NCBI GenBank assembly: GCA_022648295.1
Contig: JALCME010000023.1
Location: 1-64,000 of the forward strand
Reading direction: 5' to 3'
Origin: Bacteroides sp.
GTDB lineage: Bacteria; Bacteroidota; Bacteroidia; Bacteroidales; Bacteroidaceae
Length of the DNA stretch: 64,000 nucleotides
The notes below the pieces were generated by a model that saw nothing but the letters and a program-made list of their open reading frames with translations, had not been told where the DNA came from and did no database searches. Position 1 is the first letter of the stretch; every line of letters begins with the position of its first letter. The translations under genes and the position numbers were made by a program. Of this stretch, positions 25,832 to 34,283 are shown in pieces.

Positions 25832-28800
25832 TTAAAAGGTTATGTCTGCTCCAAAAGTAAGAGTACGTGTGAAAGGATAGCGTGATGTTGTAGATACTTT
25901 GCGGGTAGCTTCTGGGTCCCAACCATCGTGAATATTACTATGTTCCCATAAATCTTGCCCGGATACATACACATGTATTTTACTTAATACGCGTGTTTTT
26001 GCCAACCAATTAGTTGGTAAAGTATAGCCTAATGTTATATTCTTTAATCTTAAATATGAACCATCTTCAACCGACCATGACGAACTTTGATAGTTGTAAT
26101 TGTTTATGGAGCTATTATTAGTATATGATGGATAATAGGCGTTGGGAGTTTCTGAACTCCATATGTTGTTTACCGACTGATTGGTAGAGTTTTGGTAAGC
26201 AGCATACATTGGGACTCTCCATGTTCCTTCTCGTAAGATGGTGCGCTTGCCAACTCCTTGAAGAACAAATGAAAAATCTATTCCTTCGAATTCAAGGCCG
26301 CCATTGAAGGAGAACTGTATTTTTGGATCATCGGTTCCTAAATATACATAATCTTCTTCGGTTAACTTGCCATCATGGTTGACATCTTCAAACATATTGT
26401 CACCTAAACGCAGACTACTGATAGAGCCTATAGTACTATTTGCTGTATCTCTCTCTTTATATTTGTCCAATTGTTCTTGAGTTTGAATCTTACCGCAATA
26501 GCGTAACCCAAAAACTGAATTTAATGGATATCCTTCACGGTTGGATACCACTCCGTTTGTCTTGGATGCATCGCCTCCATTATCAACCAATTCATTCGTG
26601 GCGTAAGTAAAGGTTCCACCTATGTGATAGCTTACCTTATCGATTTTGTCAGTCCAGTTGATGTTGCCTTCCCAACCATTTGCTTTGAACTTTCCTTTAT
26701 TGGTTGTTGGAGCTGCATCTCCAAGAACGCCGGGATATGTAATATCAATAAGCATGTTGTTGCATTTTTTCATAAAGAGCTCAACTGTACCTGTCAGATG
26801 ACTGTCTATTAGTCCGAAATCAAGTCCGATATTATAATTATGTATACGCTCCCATGTACGATCCATACTGATTAATTTACCATTAGTCTCAATGTAAGAA
26901 GCTTTATTATTTCCAATTAAGGCTCCTGAATTGGATTTAAAGTTATAAAGTTGAATTCCGTCATACCGATCAATTCCGCTTTGATTACCTACATTTCCAT
27001 AAGATAGCCTCAGTTTAAGGTCATTTATGAATTTTATGTTTTTCATAAAAGCTTCTTCAGTAATGCGCCATCCTCCGGATACACCCCAGAATGCAGCCCA
27101 ACGATTTTTTGGACGAAATTTGGAAGAACCATCGTAACGTGCCAATCCCTCAAATAGATATTTTGATTTATATGCATAATTGAGACGTCCGTAGTAAGAC
27201 ATTACAGCTTCATGCCATTTTTCTGCTTTATCAATACTAATTTGTCCGGAACCATTTATGGTTTCCAAGCTGGATAGAATATTCTTTGCCAAAGTTGAAG
27301 CATAATCATATTCTTTTAAATTGTATTGGCTTCCTATCATGACTTTGAGGTCATGATCTTCAGCAAAAGTATGATGCCAATCCATGTAGCCGGATATAGA
27401 ATAAAAATCTGTTCTGGCAGAGGATTTCGTATATGAACTTTCTTCCTGCTTCGGTAAAGTTCTAACTACACGGTTACCGGCATAATTATACCAGTCAATT
27501 GCGTTTGATTGCTTGTCGCGTATTGCGGTGGATGTATTATATCCGGCTGTTACTACAGCATTCAACTCTTTAGTGAGAGCATATTTGAAAGTTTCACTAA
27601 TATTGATGGCTGAAACCTTTAATTTATTGTCTCCACCAAGTTCACAATACCAATTGGGAGCTCCCCAAGTACCCCATGCATAAGGTTTTCCATTGGCTGT
27701 TGCTGAAGGAAATCCCGGTTGCTGTGTTGCAGTGGATAAAGCAGAACCTATTTGAGTCGGTGCAACTTGATCTTGACGATTATAGGCCACAACAGATTCG
27801 ATACTGAATGCATCTGTTAATTTGAATGTATTGGAGAGGCGAAAGTTATAGCGTTGATTATTATTGTTGCCCCATCTTAAATTACTGCCATCATACATGT
27901 ATCCCAGAGAGAGACGATATAATGATTTGTCGGTTCCTCCAGACACACTCAATTCATGTTGGTTAGAGGATGCGGTGCCCCACATAATATTATTCCAATC
28001 TGTATCAAAAAATACGAAGTCGGCAACATCATTGAAGTTTGTTGGGATTGGATTCTGGCTATGATCTAAATCTATATAATGCCCTTTATTTGCCAAGGCT
28101 AATTTGGCGAATTTCATCCATGTTTCACTGTCGGTATAACCATCATTGGTACGTGCTTGTATTACCGCATTAGCCCATTGATCAAGGTTCATCTGGGTGG
28201 GGGAAAGGCCTACAAACTTGGCTGAGATTGAACCGCTGTACTCAACCCGAGTTTTTCCTTCTTTCGCTTTTTTTGTTTGCACCAATATTACTCCTCCTGC
28301 AGCTTTGCTACCATATATAGATGCTGAGGCATCTTTTAAGAAGTTGATTGACTCAATATCAGATGGATTTAATAGACGTAACTCATTTACACTTTCGTAT
28401 TCTACTCCGTCAATAATAATGAGTGGGCTTGTAGAATTCTTGGAAACAGCTCCACGCAAGCTCATACTCCAACTTTCATCTCCCGGAGCAGCAGATGATC
28501 TGGTTATGATAACTCCCGGAACCTGACCTTGCAGAGCCTGAACAGGACTTGATAATGTCCCCTTGTTTTCCATAATCTTGTCATCAACTACGGTGACCGA
28601 TCCTGTCATCGTGGCCTTTTTCTGAGTGCCATACCCCACTACTACTACTTCGTCCAGAAGTTCACTGTCTTCTATCATTGTGATTTTGAGAGAGTTCCTT
28701 CCGCTCACGGGTACTTCTTGCGTTTTATAACCTATATAGGAAATCACCAAAATACTTTTGAAAGAGGTGTTTACGGAGAAATTCCCATCAATGTCGGTAA

Positions 28801-29020
28801 TTACACCGTTGTTGGTTCCTTTTACTTTAACACTTGCACCGATTATCGGTTCATTGTTATTATCTACTATTCTCCCTTTTATTGCATTATTCTGCATGAC
28901 TTTATGGGATTCATATACATTTGAGAATGTAAATTGAGGACTACCCACAAGGAAAGCAAATGCAATCATTGATGAGAGAAGAGTTCTTTTTTTGATGAAA
29001 AATAGAACATCTTTCTTCAT
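25832..29020 (-). CDS. SusC/RagA-family TonB-dependent outer-membrane transporter
   Basis: About 1,062 residues from ATG 29020. After the signal peptide there is a carboxypeptidase-D-like domain (IKGRIVDNNNEPIIGASVKVKG, about 45-125), the TonB-box-like ELLDEVVVVGYGTQ, a plug domain (PLIIIDGVEYESVNELRLLNPSDIESINFLKDASA) and a long beta-barrel ending in TLTFGADITF with a terminal aromatic. No N-terminal STN (secretin/TonB) signalling domain is present, although an ECF sigma gene lies directly upstream. It imports glycan fragments with the SusD at 24104-25819. The sigma stop codon is 67 bases away, so one transcript is likely. Confidence 0.95.
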   Translation of the reverse strand: MKKDVLFFIKKRTLLSSMIAFAFLVGSPQFTFSNVYESHKVMQNNAIKGRIVDNNNEPIIGASVKVKGTNNGVITDIDGNFSVNTSFKSILVISYIGYKTQEVPVSGRNSLKITMIEDSELLDEVVVVGYGTQKKATMTGSVTVVDDKIMENKGTLSSPVQALQGQVPGVIITRSSAAPGDESWSMSLRGAVSKNSTSPLIIIDGVEYESVNELRLLNPSDIESINFLKDASASIYGSKAAGGVILVQTKKAKEGKTRVEYSGSISAKFVGLSPTQMNLDQWANAVIQARTNDGYTDSETWMKFAKLALANKGHYIDLDHSQNPIPTNFNDVADFVFFDTDWNNIMWGTASSNQHELSVSGGTDKSLYRLSLGYMYDGSNLRWGNNNNQRYNFRLSNTFKLTDAFSIESVVAYNRQDQVAPTQIGSALSTATQQPGFPSATANGKPYAWGTWGAPNWYCELGGDNKLKVSAINISETFKYALTKELNAVVTAGYNTSTAIRDKQSNAIDWYNYAGNRVVRTLPKQEESSYTKSSARTDFYSISGYMDWHHTFAEDHDLKVMIGSQYNLKEYDYASTLAKNILSSLETINGSGQISIDKAEKWHEAVMSYYGRLNYAYKSKYLFEGLARYDGSSKFRPKNRWAAFWGVSGGWRITEEAFMKNIKFINDLKLRLSYGNVGNQSGIDRYDGIQLYNFKSNSGALIGNNKASYIETNGKLISMDRTWERIHNYNIGLDFGLIDSHLTGTVELFMKKCNNMLIDITYPGVLGDAAPTTNKGKFKANGWEGNINWTDKIDKVSYHIGGTFTYATNELVDNGGDASKTNGVVSNREGYPLNSVFGLRYCGKIQTQEQLDKYKERDTANSTIGSISSLRLGDNMFEDVNHDGKLTEEDYVYLGTDDPKIQFSFNGGLEFEGIDFSFVLQGVGKRTILREGTWRVPMYAAYQNSTNQSVNNIWSSETPNAYYPSYTNNSSINNYNYQSSSWSVEDGSYLRLKNITLGYTLPTNWLAKTRVLSKIHVYVSGQDLWEHSNIHDGWDPEATRKVSTTSRYPFTRTLTFGADITF

Positions 29021-29087
29021 AAAATTACAATTTAAAATTAACATAATCTCTTTGTTGTCAAATTAGGATAAATATTTAGAGATAGTG

Positions 29088-29603
29088 CTATATGCACTTT
29101 TTGATATATTCACGTACTTCCTTTCGGCTGATAAATAAATGATTTTCGACTGTACGTTGCGAAAGATTTAGCGATGTAGCAATTTCTGATGATGTCTTGT
29201 TACCGAAACGGCTCATTGCATAAATTTTATGTCGTTGTGCAGGGAGTATGCTTAGTTTTCGCTTTTCAAGCATTAATAAGTCTTTTGCAATAATTTCGCT
29301 CTCTACATTATTCGTGTATTTTTCTGTACGATCATACAAATACGACGTTACTTCTTGCACTTTGTAATAATGGCGCAAGTAATCATTTACTAAATTACGG
29401 GCTATAGTGAAAATGAAAAAACGCACGGTGTCCTTGCGTAACATCTGTTTGTAGTCTATTAATCGAAGAAAGACGTCTTGCGTCAAGTCTTTAGCTTCCT
29501 CTTCCTTACTTATCTTATAATAGATATAGCGATAAATAGAATTGCGATATTCACAGTAAGAATCAGCTATTATTTGAGTGGATTTGATGAAGTTGTTTTC
29601 CAT
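29088..29603 (-). CDS. ECF RNA polymerase sigma factor (Bacteroidetes PUL type), copy 1
   Basis: About 171 residues from ATG 29603 (MENNFIKS). The longer frame to 29636 begins at a TTG that overlaps the -7 box and is rejected. Region 2 is visible as KEEEAKDLTQDVFLRLIDY, with FFIFTIARNLVNDYLR following. Region 4 is an HTH at the C terminus: TSSEIATSLNLSQRTVENHLFISRKEVREYIKK. It is strongly similar to the gene at 51157 over its whole length. Sigma genes of this sort usually pair with a FecR anti-sigma gene and an STN-bearing SusC. Here neither is seen and susC follows directly. It probably drives its own SusC operon, by a release mechanism that the sequence does not show. Confidence 0.9.
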   Translation of the reverse strand: MENNFIKSTQIIADSYCEYRNSIYRYIYYKISKEEEAKDLTQDVFLRLIDYKQMLRKDTVRFFIFTIARNLVNDYLRHYYKVQEVTSYLYDRTEKYTNNVESEIIAKDLLMLEKRKLSILPAQRHKIYAMSRFGNKTSSEIATSLNLSQRTVENHLFISRKEVREYIKKCI

Positions 29604-29633
29604 ATCGTTGTTTTTTATGGTATTTTCTGAAAG

Positions 29634-29641
29634 CAAATATA
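29634..29641 (-). promoter_or_regulatory. Putative -7 box of the sigma-SusC-SusD-lyase operon
   Basis: TATATTTG on the minus strand, 31 bases before the ATG at 29603. The other sigma gene has the same 31-base spacing (51703 to 51672), which supports both the box and the chosen starts. Confidence 0.5.
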
Positions 29642-29677
29642 GAAATGATAGTGCGGAATATTTCTCAAATGAATCCT

Positions 29678-29696
29678 AAATGAATCTCATCTCATT
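29678..29696 (-). promoter_or_regulatory. Shared operator-like element, tandem CTCAT repeats
   Basis: AAATGAATCTCATCTCATT on the plus strand. It begins 37 bases beyond the -7 box at 29641 and matches 18 of 19 bases of the element at 37621-37639, which has the same 37-base offset from its own -7 box. Confidence 0.55.
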
Positions 29697-29764
29697 TGCA
29701 TAGAATAGTATTATCATAATATTCTGATATATAATAATATACGATAATATATTTTGGATTTCAT

Positions 29765-29780
29765 ATAATAATTTGAGACT
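29765..29780 (+). promoter_or_regulatory. Shared ATAATAANNTGAGACT element, site A
   Basis: ATAATAATTTGAGACT. The same 16-base pattern occurs at 37709-37724 and 51789-51804, each upstream of a SusC operon. It lies 133 bases from the -7 box here and 134 at the second site. Confidence 0.5.
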
Positions 29781-29810
29781 ATATTGAACGTTTTATTCTG
29801 CTTAAAGAAG

Positions 29811-29849
29811 TAATGCCTGTAAAATCACGTTTCGATTTTGCAGGCATTA
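29811..29849 (-). terminator. Terminator hairpin after the DUF4998/discoidin gene
   Basis: Arms at 29811-29826 and 29834-29849 pair over 16 bases with one mismatch. It lies 30 bases past the stop at 29879. The uridine tract is weak (ACTTCTTTAA). The stem core ATGCCTGCAAAATCG is the same as in the terminator at 21259-21300. Confidence 0.7.
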
Positions 29850-29878
29850 TAATGTATTACAGTCCTATATTCAGAAAG

Positions 29879-31003
29879 CTAATTTGCGGGTCTGCCGCTT
29901 ACTTTTATCTCCGAAAGGCTAGCGAATGGCTCTCTGTAACTTTCGGTTATCACGCACTTTAGAAATTTAGCATTTAGTGGATCTTTAAGTGCCAGAGTTA
30001 GGCCATTTGGGGATGCCGTCTTTTGATATTCAAGTGTACCAACCAAATTGAAACTTTCTCCATCAGCACTAAGATATATTTCAACTTTCTTACAGTCTGT
30101 ATTATCTTTACGTTTATATATACTTACTTCGGTTATTACATATTCTTTTTTCATATCGACTAAAACCCAGTGGGGAAGTGGTTCATTTGGACTCCAGCTA
30201 CTGTGCCAGTATGTGTCGAAATTATTATCGAGAACTACTTGTGCCTTTCCACCGTCATTCTTATGCGTTGCATCGCTTGATGCTGTGGCTATCCAATCGG
30301 AACGATCCAATACAAATCCCGATGGTAAAGTCATAGTATACGGGGTAAGTGTTTCGAAGACGTCAATGCTATTTTCTACAGGACGATAAAGCGTTGTATA
30401 ACTGATTTGGCTCCCTAACTGTGCATCGTGCAAAGTCGTTTCCATTTCATCGGCGACGACAAAGTAAGTGACTTGCTCTCCTCTCTTATTGGTGTAATGA
30501 AGGTTTACGCCTACGCAATTATCCATACTATTCCACTTAATAATGAGATTCGTATCGTCCAAAGCTTCTATGCTGGAAACTTTACGTTCTCCGAGATTAG
30601 ATATATAAGTTGAACCGTAAATAGTCTGGGACTTTTCTGTTTTCAATGAAGAATTTCCATACATATCTCTTGTGTAGGCCGTAAAAACGAGACTTTCCTC
30701 CGGTAGGTTAGGTATTATAGTTTTCATCCACTGTTCTCCGGCCTTTTCAATAGGCACTACTATAGAATCTCCTTTTCCCCATTTTATGACACAATCCTTC
30801 AATTTAGGGTCTGCATCCAGTTTCCATCTAACTTCCGCCCTGCAATTGCCTGGAAGAATAGTAAGAGAATCGGCAATCCCGATGTATATCTGTTCACCCT
30901 GATCCAGATATTTTTGATAAATCTCTGACATATCGCCGCATGAAGTTCCGGCAATAGTTGCAAATAGAGCCAACCCCCAACCTATTATTTTATTTGTTTT
31001 CAT
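29879..31003 (-). CDS. Surface lipoprotein with DUF4998-type Ig repeats and C-terminal discoidin domain
   Basis: 374 residues with the lipoprotein signal LALFATIAGTSC followed by GDMSE, consistent with surface export. The region of about 30-230 has the two fibronectin/Ig-like repeats of the DUF4998 type (LTILPGNCRAEVRWKLDADP and SIEALDDTNLIIKWNSMDNCVGVNLHY). The last 140 residues form a discoidin (F5/8 C) domain: ASSDATHKNDGGKAQVVLDNNFDTYWHSSW through AKFLKCVITESYREPFASLSEIKVSG. It follows the DUF4959 gene by 25 bases at the end of the second SusCD operon. Binding of the glycan at the surface, as a SusE/F analogue, is the inferred job. Confidence 0.85.
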   Translation of the reverse strand: MKTNKIIGWGLALFATIAGTSCGDMSEIYQKYLDQGEQIYIGIADSLTILPGNCRAEVRWKLDADPKLKDCVIKWGKGDSIVVPIEKAGEQWMKTIIPNLPEESLVFTAYTRDMYGNSSLKTEKSQTIYGSTYISNLGERKVSSIEALDDTNLIIKWNSMDNCVGVNLHYTNKRGEQVTYFVVADEMETTLHDAQLGSQISYTTLYRPVENSIDVFETLTPYTMTLPSGFVLDRSDWIATASSDATHKNDGGKAQVVLDNNFDTYWHSSWSPNEPLPHWVLVDMKKEYVITEVSIYKRKDNTDCKKVEIYLSADGESFNLVGTLEYQKTASPNGLTLALKDPLNAKFLKCVITESYREPFASLSEIKVSGRPAN

Positions 31004-31028
31004 ATTTATGCCAATTTATTATTTCTAT

Positions 31029-32267
31029 TCATTTGTCGTCTGTAATCTTTCCATAAAAGGCCAGCTCATTACAGTTAAACAGATCACCACCACCCCATGT
31101 TTCATCAATGGTGAAGCGTATGTAACGCATAGCAGGGAGATCTTCAGAGAAGATGAAGTCATGTCCTAAATAAGCATATTCCTTATCAAGCTCAGTTACA
31201 TTCGGATTGTCAAATCCGGAAGGTTTTTCCGTACGGCAAGTCATCAATAGCGTCCAATTTTCAGTATCATTCCGAAATCCTTCTTTCCAATATTCCTGAT
31301 CATCAATTGTATGTTTAGAATAAATCAGATCTGGGGCTTCTGCACGACCATACACCCTCCAACGCTTGGGATTGTTCTGTGTATAGGGCCAGCCTCCTCC
31401 ACGCTGCCAAAGCATATAACGCGTCAATTCCACTTTATGTCCTAAATCAATGGTAAAGTATACTCCATGACCGGAACCGTTAGTACGTACATGCCATCCA
31501 TTATTATCTACGCCAGTGACGTCATCGAACATTTTTCCCCAAGCCCAATTTCCTCCAAGCTCAGTGTTATTATCTTCGGTCAACAATATTCTCTTATATC
31601 CGGCTTTAGGAATTAGTTGTTCAAAGCGAGGAGTAAATACACCGGAAACCGTATCCGAATAATTATCCCAACGGTCTTTCACTATTGCGGCAAAACGACG
31701 TTCTTTATCGTCAAATCCGCGTAAACTGAAAGTACCCACAGCAGCATCACTTGCCAATACTTCAACTAATTGCAATTGACCTTCATCATCAGCGGCATAA
31801 AGTTGTAAGTTTATAATCGTATTCAATTGATTTTTCCATTGAATATCAATACCGCCTATACCACGATTCAGTTTTATTGACCTGCTGATTGCATAAACCG
31901 GATTCTCTTCGGGTTTAATCACGACAGTAACCGGTTCTGAATAATTGTTACTGCGATCTACACTATAAAGCTGTACGCTATGTTCATTTTCATCTCCGAA
32001 ACCTCCAATTATAAGCTTCGATTCATAACAGGAAGCTTTGACATTACGCACGACTCCTTTTTGTTCATAACGAGCCTCTACAAATAATAAATCTTCATCA
32101 AGAGGTAAGTCATAGGACAGCTGTGCACCTCCAGGAATATTCTTTATCACTACATTTTCCACCTTGTCCGGGGATTTGCTGTCGGTAGGTACCTGTCCCA
32201 CTCTATCTTCACCACAAGACTGTAACAGACCTGCAAATAACAGCAGACAAAATATATTTTTTATCAT
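31029..32267 (-). CDS. Surface lipoprotein, DUF4959/DUF5126/DUF5000-type discoidin-like
   Basis: About 412 residues from ATG 32267, which opens the lipoprotein signal IFCLLLFAGLLQSCGED. An upstream in-frame start at 32459 would overlap the end of susD by some 150 bases and lacks a signal, so it is rejected. The N-terminal and middle parts are Ig-like (VKNIPGGAQLSYDLPLDEDLLFVEARY; GIGGIDIQWKNQLNTIINLQLY). The C-terminal 180 residues are discoidin-like (WHVRTNGSGHGVYFTIDLGHKVELTRYMLWQR through RYIRFTIDETWGG). This three-part design after susD is common in Bacteroides loci and is thought to bind glycan. Function is inferred from family and position. Confidence 0.83.
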   Translation of the reverse strand: MIKNIFCLLLFAGLLQSCGEDRVGQVPTDSKSPDKVENVVIKNIPGGAQLSYDLPLDEDLLFVEARYEQKGVVRNVKASCYESKLIIGGFGDENEHSVQLYSVDRSNNYSEPVTVVIKPEENPVYAISRSIKLNRGIGGIDIQWKNQLNTIINLQLYAADDEGQLQLVEVLASDAAVGTFSLRGFDDKERRFAAIVKDRWDNYSDTVSGVFTPRFEQLIPKAGYKRILLTEDNNTELGGNWAWGKMFDDVTGVDNNGWHVRTNGSGHGVYFTIDLGHKVELTRYMLWQRGGGWPYTQNNPKRWRVYGRAEAPDLIYSKHTIDDQEYWKEGFRNDTENWTLLMTCRTEKPSGFDNPNVTELDKEYAYLGHDFIFSEDLPAMRYIRFTIDETWGGGDLFNCNELAFYGKITDDK

Positions 32268-32311
32268 AGCATTTATTTTTTTAATTGTTATTCTATATAT
32301 ATCTTCCAATA

Positions 32312-34240
32312 TCACCATCCGGGATTTTGTATCAAATTGGCATTTTGATCCAAGGAAGATTGTTTGATCGGCCATAGGTAATTCTTTCTGCCAAAAGAGG
32401 TATTCAATACTGTACGGATCTGATAGTAATCCTCTGGACTCAGTCCATTGACATTCCATCCTCTGAAAGGTTGGTTAACATACTGTTCTAGAGTCTTCCA
32501 ACGACGCATATCCCAAAAGCGTTGTCCTTCAAACGCCAATTCTATTAAACGTTCACGATGGATTATATCCAGCAAACCGGTTTTATTTTTAGGTTTATCA
32601 GGATTAGTGGAATATTGTTCCCAGCTCTCTATTACACCCTTCAGCGATGCTCTTTCACGTATGGCGTCAATATAAGCATATACCTCTGGATTTACGTCTT
32701 CTGAATATTCTGTTAGTGTTTCAGCATACAACAAGTAAAGATCTGCTAAACGAATGATAGGTAAATGATAAGTAGCTGTACTGAAGCTTTGAGGACTACT
32801 GAAAGCAGATTCCCAATGCACAAGTTTAACGGGGAAATATCCGGTCAAAGAGTAGCATTCCGAGCTGCGCTTGCCTCCATACTCCGTGTAACGTGCCTTT
32901 ATGTAATGTGGTATATTTTCAGTGTTAGTGGCCACATCGTTTAGGATCCCTGCACCGTAGAGGATACTGCGGTCAAAGGCGATAGAGGCATAAAAGCGAA
33001 CTTCACGATCGAAATTTACACCGGCGGTTTTCTCTCCTTCCTTTATATAAAAACGATCTTCACTGGTTGCTTGTCTTATTTTATACCTACTTGCATAATC
33101 GTACAATTTGTCTTCGTTGATAGGCACGCCGTGATTAGAATAAAACTCTTCAACGACATTCAAAGGGATGGCCATCTCTGAGCTGATAGTATTAGAAAAC
33201 TGACTGCTAACCGATGGCATGGCCGACCTTTGTATGTGATCTGCTTTAGAAGCAGCCCCCCAAATTATTTCCTGGTTGTAATTATCGGTTACGGATCCAC
33301 GGACATCCATCTTTTTAACGGTAGAATCATTCAGATTACGCAAGTTTACAAATTTATAAAGTTTATGCCCATTGGATTCTGCCGACTGGATTGCTTCCAG
33401 AGTTGCATCTGCCGCACGTTTCCATTTTTCTTTGTCATATTCTTGAGGAAAAAGTTTCATGCCACGGTTGTCAGTCAGGTCTTTATAATCTGCATTACCG
33501 TTAAACAAAGGACTAGCGGCCAATGTCAGCACTTTAGCCTTTACTGCAAGGGCGATAGGCTTTGTAATGCGTCCCATTTCATTCAATTGGTTATCAATCA
33601 CTTCTGGCAGATCTACTGTCGCCGCATCCAGTTCAGAAACAATGTAATTTACAACGTCGTCTACCGGATCACGATATACTCTTACCTTTTCAGGATCAGC
33701 ATCCACCGGAAGATTTTTGTCGGTTATAGGTATTGGACCATACATCTGGAAAAGCCAGTAATGGTAGTAAGCTTTCAAGAACCGCACTTCCGCAATCCAA
33801 CGTTTCTTTTCACTTTCCGTCAAATCAATTGGTTTATCAACATTCTCAAGAAAAATATTGCAATTACGTATACCTATAAAAAGGTTTTTCCCATTTCTTG
33901 ATCCGTCCCAATAATTATTATAGGGGTCGTTAGAGTTTTGCTGTCCTGCCAATATACGATAAGCAGGAACTACGATATCCGACCAATCGGAAGCATGCCA
34001 TAGATAACCGGAATTCAAACAGACAGCTTCGCCACCGGCAAAAAAAGCGGGATTACTGGTATCATCCTCATGCCCAGGTAGTGAACTATAACAAGTAAAA
34101 AGGAAACTCTCCGCATTAGTTCTGTCTGCAAAGATATGATCGAGGGTTGGTGTATTATCAGGCACTACATCCAAATAATCCGAACAGGAGCATAATGTTA
34201 TAACTCCTATAACATATATTATATTTTTTAATTTCATCAT
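32312..34240 (-). CDS. SusD/RagB-family glycan-binding lipoprotein
   Basis: 642 residues. The signal IIYVIGVITLCSCSDYLD gives a lipobox Cys near 17-19 with acidic residues just after it. SusD features include FLKAYYHYWLFQMYGPIPI, the helix LPIIRLADLYLLYAETLTEY, the motif IIHRERLIELAFEGQRFWDMRRW, and the ending LWPIKQSSLDQNANLIQNPGW. It starts 43 bases after its SusC partner and is followed by two discoidin-type lipoproteins. Confidence 0.95.
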   Translation of the reverse strand: MMKLKNIIYVIGVITLCSCSDYLDVVPDNTPTLDHIFADRTNAESFLFTCYSSLPGHEDDTSNPAFFAGGEAVCLNSGYLWHASDWSDIVVPAYRILAGQQNSNDPYNNYWDGSRNGKNLFIGIRNCNIFLENVDKPIDLTESEKKRWIAEVRFLKAYYHYWLFQMYGPIPITDKNLPVDADPEKVRVYRDPVDDVVNYIVSELDAATVDLPEVIDNQLNEMGRITKPIALAVKAKVLTLAASPLFNGNADYKDLTDNRGMKLFPQEYDKEKWKRAADATLEAIQSAESNGHKLYKFVNLRNLNDSTVKKMDVRGSVTDNYNQEIIWGAASKADHIQRSAMPSVSSQFSNTISSEMAIPLNVVEEFYSNHGVPINEDKLYDYASRYKIRQATSEDRFYIKEGEKTAGVNFDREVRFYASIAFDRSILYGAGILNDVATNTENIPHYIKARYTEYGGKRSSECYSLTGYFPVKLVHWESAFSSPQSFSTATYHLPIIRLADLYLLYAETLTEYSEDVNPEVYAYIDAIRERASLKGVIESWEQYSTNPDKPKNKTGLLDIIHRERLIELAFEGQRFWDMRRWKTLEQYVNQPFRGWNVNGLSPEDYYQIRTVLNTSFGRKNYLWPIKQSSLDQNANLIQNPGW

Positions 34241-34283
34241 TTTGTATTTTATTAAATGATTATCTAAATCTTAGGTTCACATA

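Noticed and set aside
29604..29636. A longer sigma protein starting at 29636 (and likewise 51705 for the other copy)
   Set aside because: Both extended starts are TTG codons lying within the proposed -7 boxes, whereas the MENN starts have equal spacing from those boxes in both copies.
32268..32459. An N-terminal extension of the DUF4959-type gene to 32459
   Set aside because: It would overlap susD by about 150 bases and place the lipoprotein signal 65 residues inside the protein.
33230..33901. A 223-residue plus-strand open frame
   Set aside because: It is antisense to SusD, rich in Cys/Phe/Ile as expected of a shadow frame, with no recognisable motif.
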